From contig JASBYY010000011.1 of NCBI GenBank assembly GCA_029983675.1, positions 1 to 64,000 of the forward strand: 64,000 bases of DNA, written 5' to 3'. The translations under genes and the position numbers were made by a program. Of this stretch, positions 33,970 to 43,056 are shown one piece after another; position 1 is the first letter of the stretch, and each line of letters opens with the position of its first letter. The notes under the pieces are model-generated. The model was not told where the DNA came from. It searched no databases and saw only the letters and a program-made list of their open reading frames with translations. The DNA is from Bacteroidales bacterium. Its GTDB lineage: Bacteria > Bacteroidota > Bacteroidia > Bacteroidales > F082.

Positions 33970-34194
33970 TTTCTATTGTTCTCTTTTTATTTTCAGTTTT
34001 AACTTCAATCAATTTTTCATCGGCAAACAAATACCATTTCAACCAAATCGACAGTTTATGTGTTTTTCTAATGAACTCCAAATATTCCGCATCGCTCTTT
34101 TTAGTTTTATCGCAAATGTTTTGCATGGAGAATGCGGACCTAACCCAGGCAACAAAAATTTGTGTGTGTTTGGTTTGGTTTCACCTTTTCGTTT

Positions 34195-34230
34195 TTTTGA
34201 GGAGACGCACCGTGGCGCGTCTCCTCAAAA
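34195..34230. repeat. Perfect 14-bp hairpin with T-rich 5' and A-rich 3' arm
   Basis: TTTTGAGGAGACGC (34195-34208) pairs with GCGTCTCCTCAAAA (34217-34230), loop of 8 bases. It lies just past the stop of the S9 peptidase gene and could end that transcript, but no U-tract follows on that strand. Confidence 0.62.
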
Positions 34231-34241
34231 CGAATCAAGCA

Positions 34242-36344
34242 TTATTTCAAATACTTATCCAACCAATGGTAGAACCGTCTCTGCCAAAGAATGCCGTTTT
34301 GCGGTTTCAGCACCCAGTGGTTTTCATCGGGGAAGTATAGGAATTCCGCGTCGATACCTCTCAACACAGCGGCGTTATAGGCTTGCATGCCTTGCGTGAA
34401 GCAGATGCGATAGTCATTTCCACCATGGATAACGAGGATGGGCGCTGTCCATTTGTCAACAAAAAGGTGGGGTGAATTGGCGTATGATTTTTGCGCCGTG
34501 GCATTGCCCTTGTCCCAGAACGGGCCGCCAAGGTCCCAATTAACGAACCACATCTCCTCGGTTTCAAGGTATTGCGCATCAAGATTGAACATGCCGTCGT
34601 GGGCGATGAGGGCCTTGAACCGTCCTTGATGGTGACCGGCCAGCCAATACACGCTGAAGCCGCCAAAGCTAGCTCCCACAGCACCTAAGCGGTTTTCGTC
34701 GATGTATGGTTCTTTCGATAACTCGTCAATAGCGCTAAGATAGTCTTTCATGCACTGTCCGCCGTAGTCGCCGCTAATGGCTTCGTTCCATTCCTGTCCG
34801 AAACTGGGCAAGCCACGACGGTTGGGTGCCACAACGATGTAGCCGTTGGCGGCCATCATCTGGAAGTTCCAGCGGTAAGACCAGAACTGGCTCACCGTGC
34901 TTTGCGGACCGCCTTCGCAGTAGAGCAGGGCGGGGTATTGCTTGGCGGCATCGAAATGAGGCGGATAAATCACCCAAACCAGCATGTCCTTGCCATCGGT
35001 AGTCTTCACCCAACGTTCTTCCACCTTGCCGGTTTCGAGTTGTGAGAAGATGTTGTCGTTTATCGTGGTGATTTGCACCGCTTCCCCTGAGTTGGAATCC
35101 ACGGAAAACAGTTCGGTCGGACGGCTCATCGATTGCCGGCCGGCAATGAGTGCGCCTCCGGCATTAACCACCGAAATGTAGTTATGCACGCCATCAGTGA
35201 GTTTGCGCAATGTGCCGTCTTCCATGTTCAAGGCATATATCTGTTCGGTAGCTTTAATGCCGCTGATGAAATAGAGCGTCTTTCCATCGTCAGCCCAACT
35301 GAAACCCGTGCTATTCTGGTCGAAAGCCGTCGAATAGTCTTTCTTTTCTCCGGTTTCCAAATTCATGACAAAAAGACGTTGCTTGTCGGCCTCATATCCG
35401 TCGCGTTCCATGCTTTCCCAAGCCATGTATTTGCCGTCGGGTGAAATGACAGGATTAAGGTCGTAGCCCATCATGCCTTCGGTAAGGTTGACACACTCTT
35501 TCGTGGCGATGGTATATTTATAGATGTCGGAATTGGTGGAGAGGGCATAGTCCTTTCCGATTTTCTTACGGCAGCAATACACAAACGATTGTCCTTTGTC
35601 CAACCATTTGATTTGCTCCATGCCGCCGAAAGGACGGAGAGGCGACTCCCACTGTTCGCCCTCCATGGCATCGAAGGACTGGCCCATGGTGCCGTCGTTG
35701 TAGGAGGCGACAAAGATATGTCCGTATGTATCCACCCACTGGTCCCAATGGCGGTACATCAAATCGTTGTTGACTCGTCCCGAGGAGAGGGGCAGATCGG
35801 GATAGAGGTCTGCAACGGTCTCTTTGAGTTTCACTTCTTTGGTGAAGATGATTTGCGACATGTCGGGCGAATAGGAAAATCCAGTAATGCCGTCGCCGTC
35901 GATGTTTGAGACTTGGCGACGTTCCGTTCCATCGGGATTGATTTCCCACAGCTGCATGGAGCCGCTTTCGGCACAAAGGAATCCGATTTTCTTGCCGTCG
36001 GGGCGCCACTGCGGACTGTATTCGCTGACGTTGGCGGTGGAAAGCACCTTGTTGTCGCTGCCGTCAATATTCATGATGTAAAGCGTTGAGCTGCTACGGT
36101 TTTCTTCAATGCTGTAATACGTTACGTTATAAACGATTTTTGTACAATCGGGCGACACGTCGTATTCGCCAATGCGTCCCATGCTCCACAGCACTTCGGG
36201 AGTCATGATGTCCGACTGTAACTGCATTTCTTTGGGACCGATTTTCGCCTTGCCTTGCGGCTCATCGGTTTGTGGCGTTTCTTGTTTGCAAGATGGTAGC
36301 ATACATGTAATCATGGCTAACAAAAGTAAATTGTATTTTCTCAT
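34242..36344 (-). CDS. S9-family prolyl-oligopeptidase-type dipeptidyl peptidase (DPP5-like), lipoprotein
   Basis: 700 residues. A lipoprotein signal ends at LPSC. The N-terminal ~400 residues contain WD/propeller-like repeats (SPDCTKIVYNVTYYS, YSPQWRPDGKKIGFLCAES), and the C-terminal ~270 are an alpha/beta-hydrolase. The catalytic triad is Ser in GAVGASFGGFSVYW, Asp in IHGGNDYRICFTQG and His in PDENHWVLKPQN. Such enzymes release dipeptides or short peptides in the periplasm during amino-acid scavenging. DPP5-like is an inference from the overall form; substrate preference is not shown. Confidence 0.88.
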   Translation of the reverse strand: MRKYNLLLLAMITCMLPSCKQETPQTDEPQGKAKIGPKEMQLQSDIMTPEVLWSMGRIGEYDVSPDCTKIVYNVTYYSIEENRSSSTLYIMNIDGSDNKVLSTANVSEYSPQWRPDGKKIGFLCAESGSMQLWEINPDGTERRQVSNIDGDGITGFSYSPDMSQIIFTKEVKLKETVADLYPDLPLSSGRVNNDLMYRHWDQWVDTYGHIFVASYNDGTMGQSFDAMEGEQWESPLRPFGGMEQIKWLDKGQSFVYCCRKKIGKDYALSTNSDIYKYTIATKECVNLTEGMMGYDLNPVISPDGKYMAWESMERDGYEADKQRLFVMNLETGEKKDYSTAFDQNSTGFSWADDGKTLYFISGIKATEQIYALNMEDGTLRKLTDGVHNYISVVNAGGALIAGRQSMSRPTELFSVDSNSGEAVQITTINDNIFSQLETGKVEERWVKTTDGKDMLVWVIYPPHFDAAKQYPALLYCEGGPQSTVSQFWSYRWNFQMMAANGYIVVAPNRRGLPSFGQEWNEAISGDYGGQCMKDYLSAIDELSKEPYIDENRLGAVGASFGGFSVYWLAGHHQGRFKALIAHDGMFNLDAQYLETEEMWFVNWDLGGPFWDKGNATAQKSYANSPHLFVDKWTAPILVIHGGNDYRICFTQGMQAYNAAVLRGIDAEFLYFPDENHWVLKPQNGILWQRRFYHWLDKYLK

Positions 36345-36542
36345 CGGTAATAAGGATTAAAATTGTGCCGTAAAATTAGCAAATCATCCGCTGCCTATCG
36401 CACTTCAACCTGATATTTCTTTCAAAATCGGAACTGCCATTGAGATGGATTATCCGTCAATATGATTATAAAGCAATAAATATCAATATATTATATCATT
36501 GATCCGTCATGATTAATCAAAAAAATATCACCACACCGCATC

Positions 36543-37889
36543 ATGGATTACGAAAAACGTATTACCTTTGAGCCCGTTATGAAACTGACAGTCTTTGTTG
36601 AACGGATTACCAACCGCATGAACTACATCTTCGATTTGCTGCTGCACGGTCAGTTAGGCATCGAATATGAACTGACTACCGATGTGGAGGTGTTTAACAC
36701 CACTGATGGCGCGAAATTAGTGTATGCCAAGGCTCCCATGAACAACGCCTTGTTTCAAAAAGCATCGAAATTACTGTTTGAATACAACATCGTTGAACAG
36801 AATCCTACTTCTGTTGATTACGAGGGTGTTAAAGGCATATTTCCTGTCTATCACCCCGATTCCATCATGCCGTTTGATCCTTTTGCCGCCTCTTTCTATT
36901 TTGTTTCCCGTTACGAGGAATATCTGGCGCAGGTTCGCGACCACTATGGCCGTTTTCAAGCGGAATCGACTTGCATGTATGAGATGGGCATGTTGCAAAA
37001 ACCATTGGTCAACATTTATGCCCGTCACCTTGGACAGATGCTCAAAGCCGCTTATCCTGATCTGACCATCAAAAAACGCAAGTTTCATTTTGTGCCGACC
37101 TACGACATCGATGCCGCATGGTCCTATTTGCACAAAGGTTTTTATCGAACCGCAGGGGCTTTTTTCAGAGACTTATACCATTCCGATTTTGATGAGATAC
37201 GGAAACGCCACCGCGTGCTGATGCGCAAGGAAAAGGATCCTTTCGACACCTACGACCTGCAATTGGCATTGCAAAAAAAATACAACCTGCATCCTGTATA
37301 TTTTATTCTATGCGGTGATTACGATCTGAACGACAAAAACATTTCCATCCGAAACGATGCGTTCTGCAAACTCATCAAGCATATTGGCGACTATGCGGAG
37401 GTTGGCATCCATCCTTCGTTTTCATCTTATCTCAACGCCAATCGGATACAGATGGAAATCAATCGTTTGTCAAAAACCTTAAATCGCGAAATCACCAAAA
37501 GCCGTCAGCATTTTTTGCGCATGACCATGCCGCGAAGCTATCAAAAGCTGATCGAGTTGGACATTACCGACGATTATACCATGGGGTTTGCTTCGCAGGC
37601 CGGATTCAGAGCGGGCATTGCCGACACGTTCCGCTTTTTCGACTTGGAGAATGATGTCATCACCCATCTCAACGTGCATCCCTTCGCCCTGATGGATGGC
37701 ACGGCATGCGACTATCTGAACCTTGACATTGAAGCCACCTACACCCTGACCACACAATTGATCGATGAAGTGAAAGCGGTTGACGGCACATTCGTCTTCC
37801 TTTGTCATAACGAAACCCTCAGCGGCCAAAAACGCTGGGCCGGATGGCCTGAACTTTATCAACGCATCATCGAATATGCACGCAAATGA
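36543..37889 (+). CDS. Polysaccharide-deacetylase-like protein
   Basis: 448 residues from 36543; ATG 36579 (MKLTVFVERITNRMNYIFDL) is an equally possible start and matches typical family openings better. The N-terminal domain precedes a deacetylase-like barrel with Asp188/Asp190 in TYDIDAAW and His290 in VGIHPSFSSY, corresponding to the metal-binding Asp-Asp and His motifs of carbohydrate esterase family 4. It may deacetylate a surface or peptidoglycan-linked glycan; no signal peptide is visible, so a cytoplasmic substrate is also possible. It overlaps the following gene by 4 bases. Confidence 0.75.
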   Translation: MDYEKRITFEPVMKLTVFVERITNRMNYIFDLLLHGQLGIEYELTTDVEVFNTTDGAKLVYAKAPMNNALFQKASKLLFEYNIVEQNPTSVDYEGVKGIFPVYHPDSIMPFDPFAASFYFVSRYEEYLAQVRDHYGRFQAESTCMYEMGMLQKPLVNIYARHLGQMLKAAYPDLTIKKRKFHFVPTYDIDAAWSYLHKGFYRTAGAFFRDLYHSDFDEIRKRHRVLMRKEKDPFDTYDLQLALQKKYNLHPVYFILCGDYDLNDKNISIRNDAFCKLIKHIGDYAEVGIHPSFSSYLNANRIQMEINRLSKTLNREITKSRQHFLRMTMPRSYQKLIELDITDDYTMGFASQAGFRAGIADTFRFFDLENDVITHLNVHPFALMDGTACDYLNLDIEATYTLTTQLIDEVKAVDGTFVFLCHNETLSGQKRWAGWPELYQRIIEYARK

Positions 37890-38821
37890 TTAGGTTTCTA
37901 AGACATAATGAAATCGACTTGAAAGCGTGGGATGCTTGCATCGGGAAAGCCCCCAACGGCAGACCGTATGCCCTGTCGTGGTACCTCGATACCATTCATC
38001 CGGGATGGGAGGCTCTCGTTGATGACGACTACCACTCCGTCATGCCGTTGACGGCTGGCCGTAAATTTGGCGTGCCCTATCTGTTTCAGCCTTTCTTTGC
38101 CCAGCAACTTGGTGTGTTTTCTATCGATGTACTTACAGTTGACAACGTGCTGCGGTTTCTTGAAGCCATTCCCGAACGCTACCGACTGGTAGAGATACGT
38201 CTCAACGAGGACAATGTGGTTCCTGAAACCCAACCCGAAATCGATTTTCACCGCAACATAACCCTAAACTTATATTCTCCTTACGAACTGCTTCACGGAT
38301 CCTATCATACCAATACGCGCCGAAATCTGTTGGTAGCCGTCCAAAATGATCTACGCATTGTGAAGCAGGTGTCCATCGACACCGTCATACGTTTATTCAG
38401 AGCGCACCGTGGTGCTGCCATAAAAGTTTGGGGCAACAAGGCTTACGGATTGTTACGGCAACTCTCCCGCGAAATGCTTTCGCGTGACTGTGCCTTTATC
38501 TACGGGGTCACGCTACCCGACAGCGATGAGGTTATTGCCGGTGCATTATTCGTTAAATGGCAGGGGCGTATCATCTTTCTGTTTTCGGGCAATAGCACCT
38601 TGGGCATGAAAAAGCAAGCCATGACGTTTCTGATTGACCATGTTATTTCAAACTTTGCTAACAGACCGTATATCCTTGATTTTGAAGGATCTGACAATAC
38701 AAATCTGGCAAGGTTTTACCGTGGATTCGGGGGCAGCGAGACCAGCTATCCGAGCTATACCGTCATCCGTCTAAACGCAATCGGCAAAGCATTATTGGGG
38801 CTGTGGAAACATTTCAAGTGA
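37886..38821 (+). CDS. FemAB-like GNAT acyltransferase
   Basis: 311 residues. LLHGSYHTNTRRNLLVAVQN and the later segment ADEVIAGALFVKWQGRIIF-like (38535-38580) with LDFEGSDNTNLARFYRGFG fit the FemAB/GNAT-fold superfamily used in cell-wall and glycan acylation or peptide ligation. It is translationally coupled (ATGA) to the deacetylase-like gene, so the pair probably works on the same cell-surface polymer. The actual donor and acceptor are unknown. Confidence 0.68.
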   Translation: MIRFLRHNEIDLKAWDACIGKAPNGRPYALSWYLDTIHPGWEALVDDDYHSVMPLTAGRKFGVPYLFQPFFAQQLGVFSIDVLTVDNVLRFLEAIPERYRLVEIRLNEDNVVPETQPEIDFHRNITLNLYSPYELLHGSYHTNTRRNLLVAVQNDLRIVKQVSIDTVIRLFRAHRGAAIKVWGNKAYGLLRQLSREMLSRDCAFIYGVTLPDSDEVIAGALFVKWQGRIIFLFSGNSTLGMKKQAMTFLIDHVISNFANRPYILDFEGSDNTNLARFYRGFGGSETSYPSYTVIRLNAIGKALLGLWKHFK

Positions 38822-38876
38822 AGCCTTTAGAATAGGGGAGATGGCAGGCAAAAAGAATAAGTGCAATGCGGTGACA

Positions 38877-41303
38877 TCACTCTATCCCGTACTTTTCTTC
38901 CAACATGCCAAGCAAGGTGTCGGCTTGTGTCATAAACTCCGCCGCATCATCTTTCCATGCCTTGTATTCGTCGAATGCTTTCTCATTACAACGCAAATCG
39001 TTCATCTTTGACAAAAAACATGTCGCTTTGTGCTGTTCTAACTGGATAAACATGGGCAGCATCTTGTGACACAAACCTTGCGCAGCAACAAAATCATCGG
39101 TTTCTACCGCATCATTAAGCGCCACTAAGTTGTCGGTTGTCGATTGGGTGAATACCGTCAAAATGCTTCTGATGGCATCGGAATCATTGTCCAGCATAGC
39201 GCTAAGCTCTTTGAAATCAGCGGAATAATCTGTTTTTTTATCTACATTTTCCACACTTTGACTACAAGCCACTCCGAGACATTCCGATAGTGTGGTCAGA
39301 CTGAAAGGCTTGGCGAGAAACCCGTCAAAACCTTCCTCTCGGGCTTTTTCAGAATTGTACTCCATACGTGCCGTCATCAGGATGACCGGTTTCTCTGGTG
39401 CGGCTTCCTTACAGCCCCGTAGAATGTCGTTACCAGTAAGCGCTCCCATCTCACGGTCAGTGAGAATGCAGTCGTAACGGTCAATATCGGCAAGAGCCGT
39501 ATCTAAATCCGTTTTGGAACGACAGCTGACAGAAGTCAAACCTATACGATGCAGCATGTTGGCGAGAACCGTCAGCAAGGTGTCGTCGTCGTCGATAATC
39601 AGGATGTTTTTCACCTGACGAATAGCCGAAACCGATTCCGCCGCCTGCAACACCGTCGTAACCGGAATGCTCGTTGAGAAACACGAACCTTTTCCCACCT
39701 CCGATATCACCTCGATTCTGCCGTCGAGTAATTCTACAAGCCCTTTCACAACGGAAAGCCCATAGCCGCTGCCTTCCGAAAGTGTGTTATAGGTGTCGAT
39801 ACGGACAAATGGCTTGAACACTTCATCGATTTTCTCCTTCGGAATACCCACACCGGTATCGCTGATGTCGAGACAAAGCCGGCCATCGTTCATTCTTACT
39901 TCAAAACTGACCGAGCCTTCAATGGTGTATTTTATGGCATTAGAAATCAAGTTGCTGGCTATTTGTTTGATTTTCAGTTTATCCGAGTTAATTGTCATAT
40001 CCGGCTCAACCAAAAAACGATATTGGAAGTTCAGTTTTTTACTCTTTGCTATGGGATCAAACATTGCCGCCACCTCGTCACATGCCTTGCGCAGCGAAAA
40101 CTGCGATGTGTTGACTTTCAAACGCCCCTGTTCAAGACTGGAATAGTCGAGCAGATTGGTCAGCAAGTTCAAAATATGGTCGGCAGACAGCCGTATGGAT
40201 TCGATTTCTTTAGGATTGCACGCGGCATCCATCAAGTCCACATTGCCCATGATGGACGTTAAAGGCGTCTTGATGTCGTGTGAAATAGAAAGCAGCATCT
40301 TGTGTCGGCTTTCCATAATCTCTTCGGTTTTGCGTCGGGCCTCTTCTGCAGCACGGCGTGCGCGATAGCCTTTATTCACATCGCTGATAATCAGGATGAC
40401 AAAGATGACTATCAGTATCAGCACCACTGATCCGATAACAACCGACGACTCAATGTTATCGTCAATAGAAGCCTTGCTTTTTTCGATTTCACGCACGGTG
40501 GAATCCAAAATCTCCTGATTCAATGTCAGCAATAGGAGGGAAATCTGTTCCGAAAGTTCATTATCTGCGGTAATCAGCTCATTGGTGCGCTTTTCGTATT
40601 CCTTGATCTTCAGGCTGTATTCGGTTTTGGCTTTTTGCGACATGCTCTTCAAGTTTGACAGTATCGGGAGACTGTCAACCGTCTTGACCGTGTCTATGGT
40701 TTGATTGGCAATCTGGATAACGCTGTCTTGATATGCCGACGGCTTGAAAAGACTTCCAAGGCGTTGAAGGAAACTGCGTTTGGCCGCTGTTCGAATGACC
40801 GTATCTTGTTTTGTTGTGACCGAGACCACATAAGCGCTTTCACGGACAGGACCGACATCCTCCAAGGTCTTGTCGATCTCCTCCAATGGATTATAATAGT
40901 TGATATAGCGCGATAAAGCCTTGCTGACCGTGCCCTTACGCTTCAGCAGGTCTTGAATTTGTTGCAGCAACTGGTCATTCTCCACCAAGGTCTGACGAAT
41001 AGAATCAGCGTAAACGGCGACATTATCGCACAGGTTTTCGTATTGTTTGAAGTATTTTGAATTATCGGAAAAAGCAAAAAGATTGGCGGCTCCCTGCGCT
41101 TCATGCACCGCATGGGTGAACTTTGTCATCAAATCAAGGTTGTTGTTCTGAACGCTGACATTACCTCGCTGATTATCAGCTGCATTACGTAGGCGAAACA
41201 TATAAAAAAACAAAGCGCCACACAAAACGACAACGATTAGATAGGTAATGACGACCTCCCAGCTTGTCCTTTTCTCGATGGAATTACGTGTGCTCATAGC
41301 CAA
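38877..41303 (-). CDS. Hybrid sensor histidine kinase with receiver and Hpt domains
   Basis: 808 residues. Membrane helices at ~18-38 and ~288-310 flank a periplasmic helical sensor. HisKA has His342 in SISHDIKTPLTSIMGNVDLM; the ATPase domain has NLISNAIKYT, DISDTGVGIPKEKIDEVF and GSGYGLSVVKGLVELL. The receiver has Asp616 in CILTDREMGAL, and the C-terminal Hpt domain has His746 in QGLCHKMLPMF. This is a full intramolecular phosphorelay; the terminal regulator is not encoded nearby. Stimulus unknown. Confidence 0.94.
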   Translation of the reverse strand: MAMSTRNSIEKRTSWEVVITYLIVVVLCGALFFYMFRLRNAADNQRGNVSVQNNNLDLMTKFTHAVHEAQGAANLFAFSDNSKYFKQYENLCDNVAVYADSIRQTLVENDQLLQQIQDLLKRKGTVSKALSRYINYYNPLEEIDKTLEDVGPVRESAYVVSVTTKQDTVIRTAAKRSFLQRLGSLFKPSAYQDSVIQIANQTIDTVKTVDSLPILSNLKSMSQKAKTEYSLKIKEYEKRTNELITADNELSEQISLLLLTLNQEILDSTVREIEKSKASIDDNIESSVVIGSVVLILIVIFVILIISDVNKGYRARRAAEEARRKTEEIMESRHKMLLSISHDIKTPLTSIMGNVDLMDAACNPKEIESIRLSADHILNLLTNLLDYSSLEQGRLKVNTSQFSLRKACDEVAAMFDPIAKSKKLNFQYRFLVEPDMTINSDKLKIKQIASNLISNAIKYTIEGSVSFEVRMNDGRLCLDISDTGVGIPKEKIDEVFKPFVRIDTYNTLSEGSGYGLSVVKGLVELLDGRIEVISEVGKGSCFSTSIPVTTVLQAAESVSAIRQVKNILIIDDDDTLLTVLANMLHRIGLTSVSCRSKTDLDTALADIDRYDCILTDREMGALTGNDILRGCKEAAPEKPVILMTARMEYNSEKAREEGFDGFLAKPFSLTTLSECLGVACSQSVENVDKKTDYSADFKELSAMLDNDSDAIRSILTVFTQSTTDNLVALNDAVETDDFVAAQGLCHKMLPMFIQLEQHKATCFLSKMNDLRCNEKAFDEYKAWKDDAAEFMTQADTLLGMLEEKYGIE

Positions 41304-41395
41304 CCTGTTTTATTAGAAACTGTTTCAATTTCCGAGATAATGGAATCGTAGCTGCCGTTATTTGATTTCAAAACAGTTTCTTAGCATTCAGGCTA

Positions 41396-41403
41396 CAAAA
41401 ATA
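41396..41403 (-). promoter_or_regulatory. Probable -7 element of the hybrid kinase
   Basis: The minus strand reads TATTTTTG, 93 bases upstream of the ATG. Confidence 0.4.
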
Positions 41404-41558
41404 ATAAAAATAGAGAATGTAAAACCGGTGTTTCGTTTGCAGGCAGCTACACGCATTCCTCGTCTCACGGTACACTTGTGACACCCGTGAAAATTCAAAT
41501 CCTTTTTTTCCACTTGCAAAGGGAAAACTCCCTATCTTTACAGCCAAATCAAACACCC

Positions 41559-42914
41559 ATGAAAAAGGTACATTTTATCGCCATCGGCGGAAGCGCCATG
41601 CACAACCTCGCCATTGCCTTGCACCGCAAGGGTTATGAAGTCACCGGATCGGACGATGAGATTTTCGAACCCTCGCGCTCACGACTTAATAACGAAGGCA
41701 TTCTGCCCGAACAACAAGGCTGGCATCCCGAACAATTAGACGACTCTTACGATGCCGTCATTCTTGGTATGCATGCGCGTATCGACAATCCTGAACTTGT
41801 AAAAGCTCAAGAATTGGGTTTGAAAGTGTATTCCTATCCTGAATACCTGTATGAACAGACCAAGGACAAAATCCGCATCGTCATTGGCGGCAGTCATGGC
41901 AAGACCACCATCACATCCATGATACTGCACGTGCTGAAACAAGTGGGCATCGAAACCGATTTCATGGTGGGTGCGCAATTGGAAGGATTTGATGTCATGG
42001 TGCGTCTGAGCGAAACGGCAAAATACATGGTCATGGAAGGCGACGAATACCTCACTTCGCCCATCGATCTTGTTCCAAAGTTCCATCATTATCACCCGAA
42101 TATCGCCGTTATCAGCGGCATCGGATGGGATCATGTGAATGTTTTCCCGACCTTCGAGAGCTATTTGGAGCAATTTAGCATCTTTGTCAAAACCATAGAG
42201 CCAGGTGGCTGCCTGATTTATGACGAAACCGATCAAGAAGCCGAAAAAATCAAAAACAATGCGAACTGTACGACCTACGGATATGGCATACATCCTTTCG
42301 AAAGCAAAGGACTTGACACCGAACTCATTCTCAGCAACGGCAACCGTTTGAAAGTTGGCGTTTTCGGAAGTCACAACATGAAAAATATCAACGCTGCAAA
42401 ATTGGTTTGCCGCCAACTCGGTGTCAGTGATGCCGATTTCTACCAAGCCATTCGTACTTTCAAAGGTGCATCCCGTCGTTTGGAACTGCTTTTCGAACAT
42501 AAAGGAAACTTCATCTTCCGCGATTTTGCCCATGCGCCCTCCAAAGTGAATGCCAGCGTGAAGGCATTGCGTGAACAATTTCCTGAAAAACATTTGATTG
42601 CGGTATTCGAGCTGCATACCTACAGCAGCCTGAGCGAATCCTTTATCGACCACTATAAGCACGCCTTGCTTCTGGCTGACGAAGCCGTTGTTTTTTACGA
42701 TCCACATGCTGTTGCCATCAAAAAGCTGAACCTTATGACCGACAAACGCATCGTGGATGGATTCGGGCAGCCCGGATTAAAAGTGGTGCATTCGCGTAAT
42801 GAACTGCTTCATTTGCTTGAATCCGGAAAAAGAACGAACGTAGTGGGTGCTTTCATGAGTTCGGGCGACTTCAACGGCCTCACAACCGATGACTTGAAAA
42901 AACTCTATTCGTAG
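41559..42914 (+). CDS. mpl: Mur ligase-type murein peptide ligase (Mpl)
   Basis: 451 residues from the ATG at 41559; an upstream ATG at 41478 adds 27 residues unlike the family. MKKVHFIAIGGSAMHNLAIA, the P-loop GGSHGKTTITSM, EGDEYLTSPIDL and RDFAHAPSKVNASVKALRE match Mpl. The enzyme joins recovered L-Ala-gamma-D-Glu-meso-diaminopimelate tripeptide to UDP-N-acetylmuramate, recycling cell wall. A TATCTTTA element lies at 41533-41540, and the terminator at 43007-43031 follows. Confidence 0.9.
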   Translation: MKKVHFIAIGGSAMHNLAIALHRKGYEVTGSDDEIFEPSRSRLNNEGILPEQQGWHPEQLDDSYDAVILGMHARIDNPELVKAQELGLKVYSYPEYLYEQTKDKIRIVIGGSHGKTTITSMILHVLKQVGIETDFMVGAQLEGFDVMVRLSETAKYMVMEGDEYLTSPIDLVPKFHHYHPNIAVISGIGWDHVNVFPTFESYLEQFSIFVKTIEPGGCLIYDETDQEAEKIKNNANCTTYGYGIHPFESKGLDTELILSNGNRLKVGVFGSHNMKNINAAKLVCRQLGVSDADFYQAIRTFKGASRRLELLFEHKGNFIFRDFAHAPSKVNASVKALREQFPEKHLIAVFELHTYSSLSESFIDHYKHALLLADEAVVFYDPHAVAIKKLNLMTDKRIVDGFGQPGLKVVHSRNELLHLLESGKRTNVVGAFMSSGDFNGLTTDDLKKLYS

Positions 42915-43006
42915 CCACACCACACAGCAAGTCCCTTGACTTCCTTCGTCTGATCGGAAGCAAACAAAACGGTACAGATAGAACGGAGCAGGAGATAAGA
43001 CAAGAA

Positions 43007-43031
43007 AAAAGGAGGTTTATAGCCTCCTTTT
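43007..43031. terminator. Bidirectional terminator between mpl and rho
   Basis: AAAAGGAGG (43007-43015) pairs with CCTCCTTTT (43023-43031) around a 7-base loop. Extra A and T residues flank it, giving U-tracts on both strands; it serves convergent mpl and rho. Confidence 0.85.
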
Positions 43032-43056
43032 CTCATAATGGATAAATTGCTGTGCC

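Noticed and set aside
41736..42707. 323-residue minus-strand ORF opposite mpl
   Set aside because: Shadow frame with no recognisable domains.
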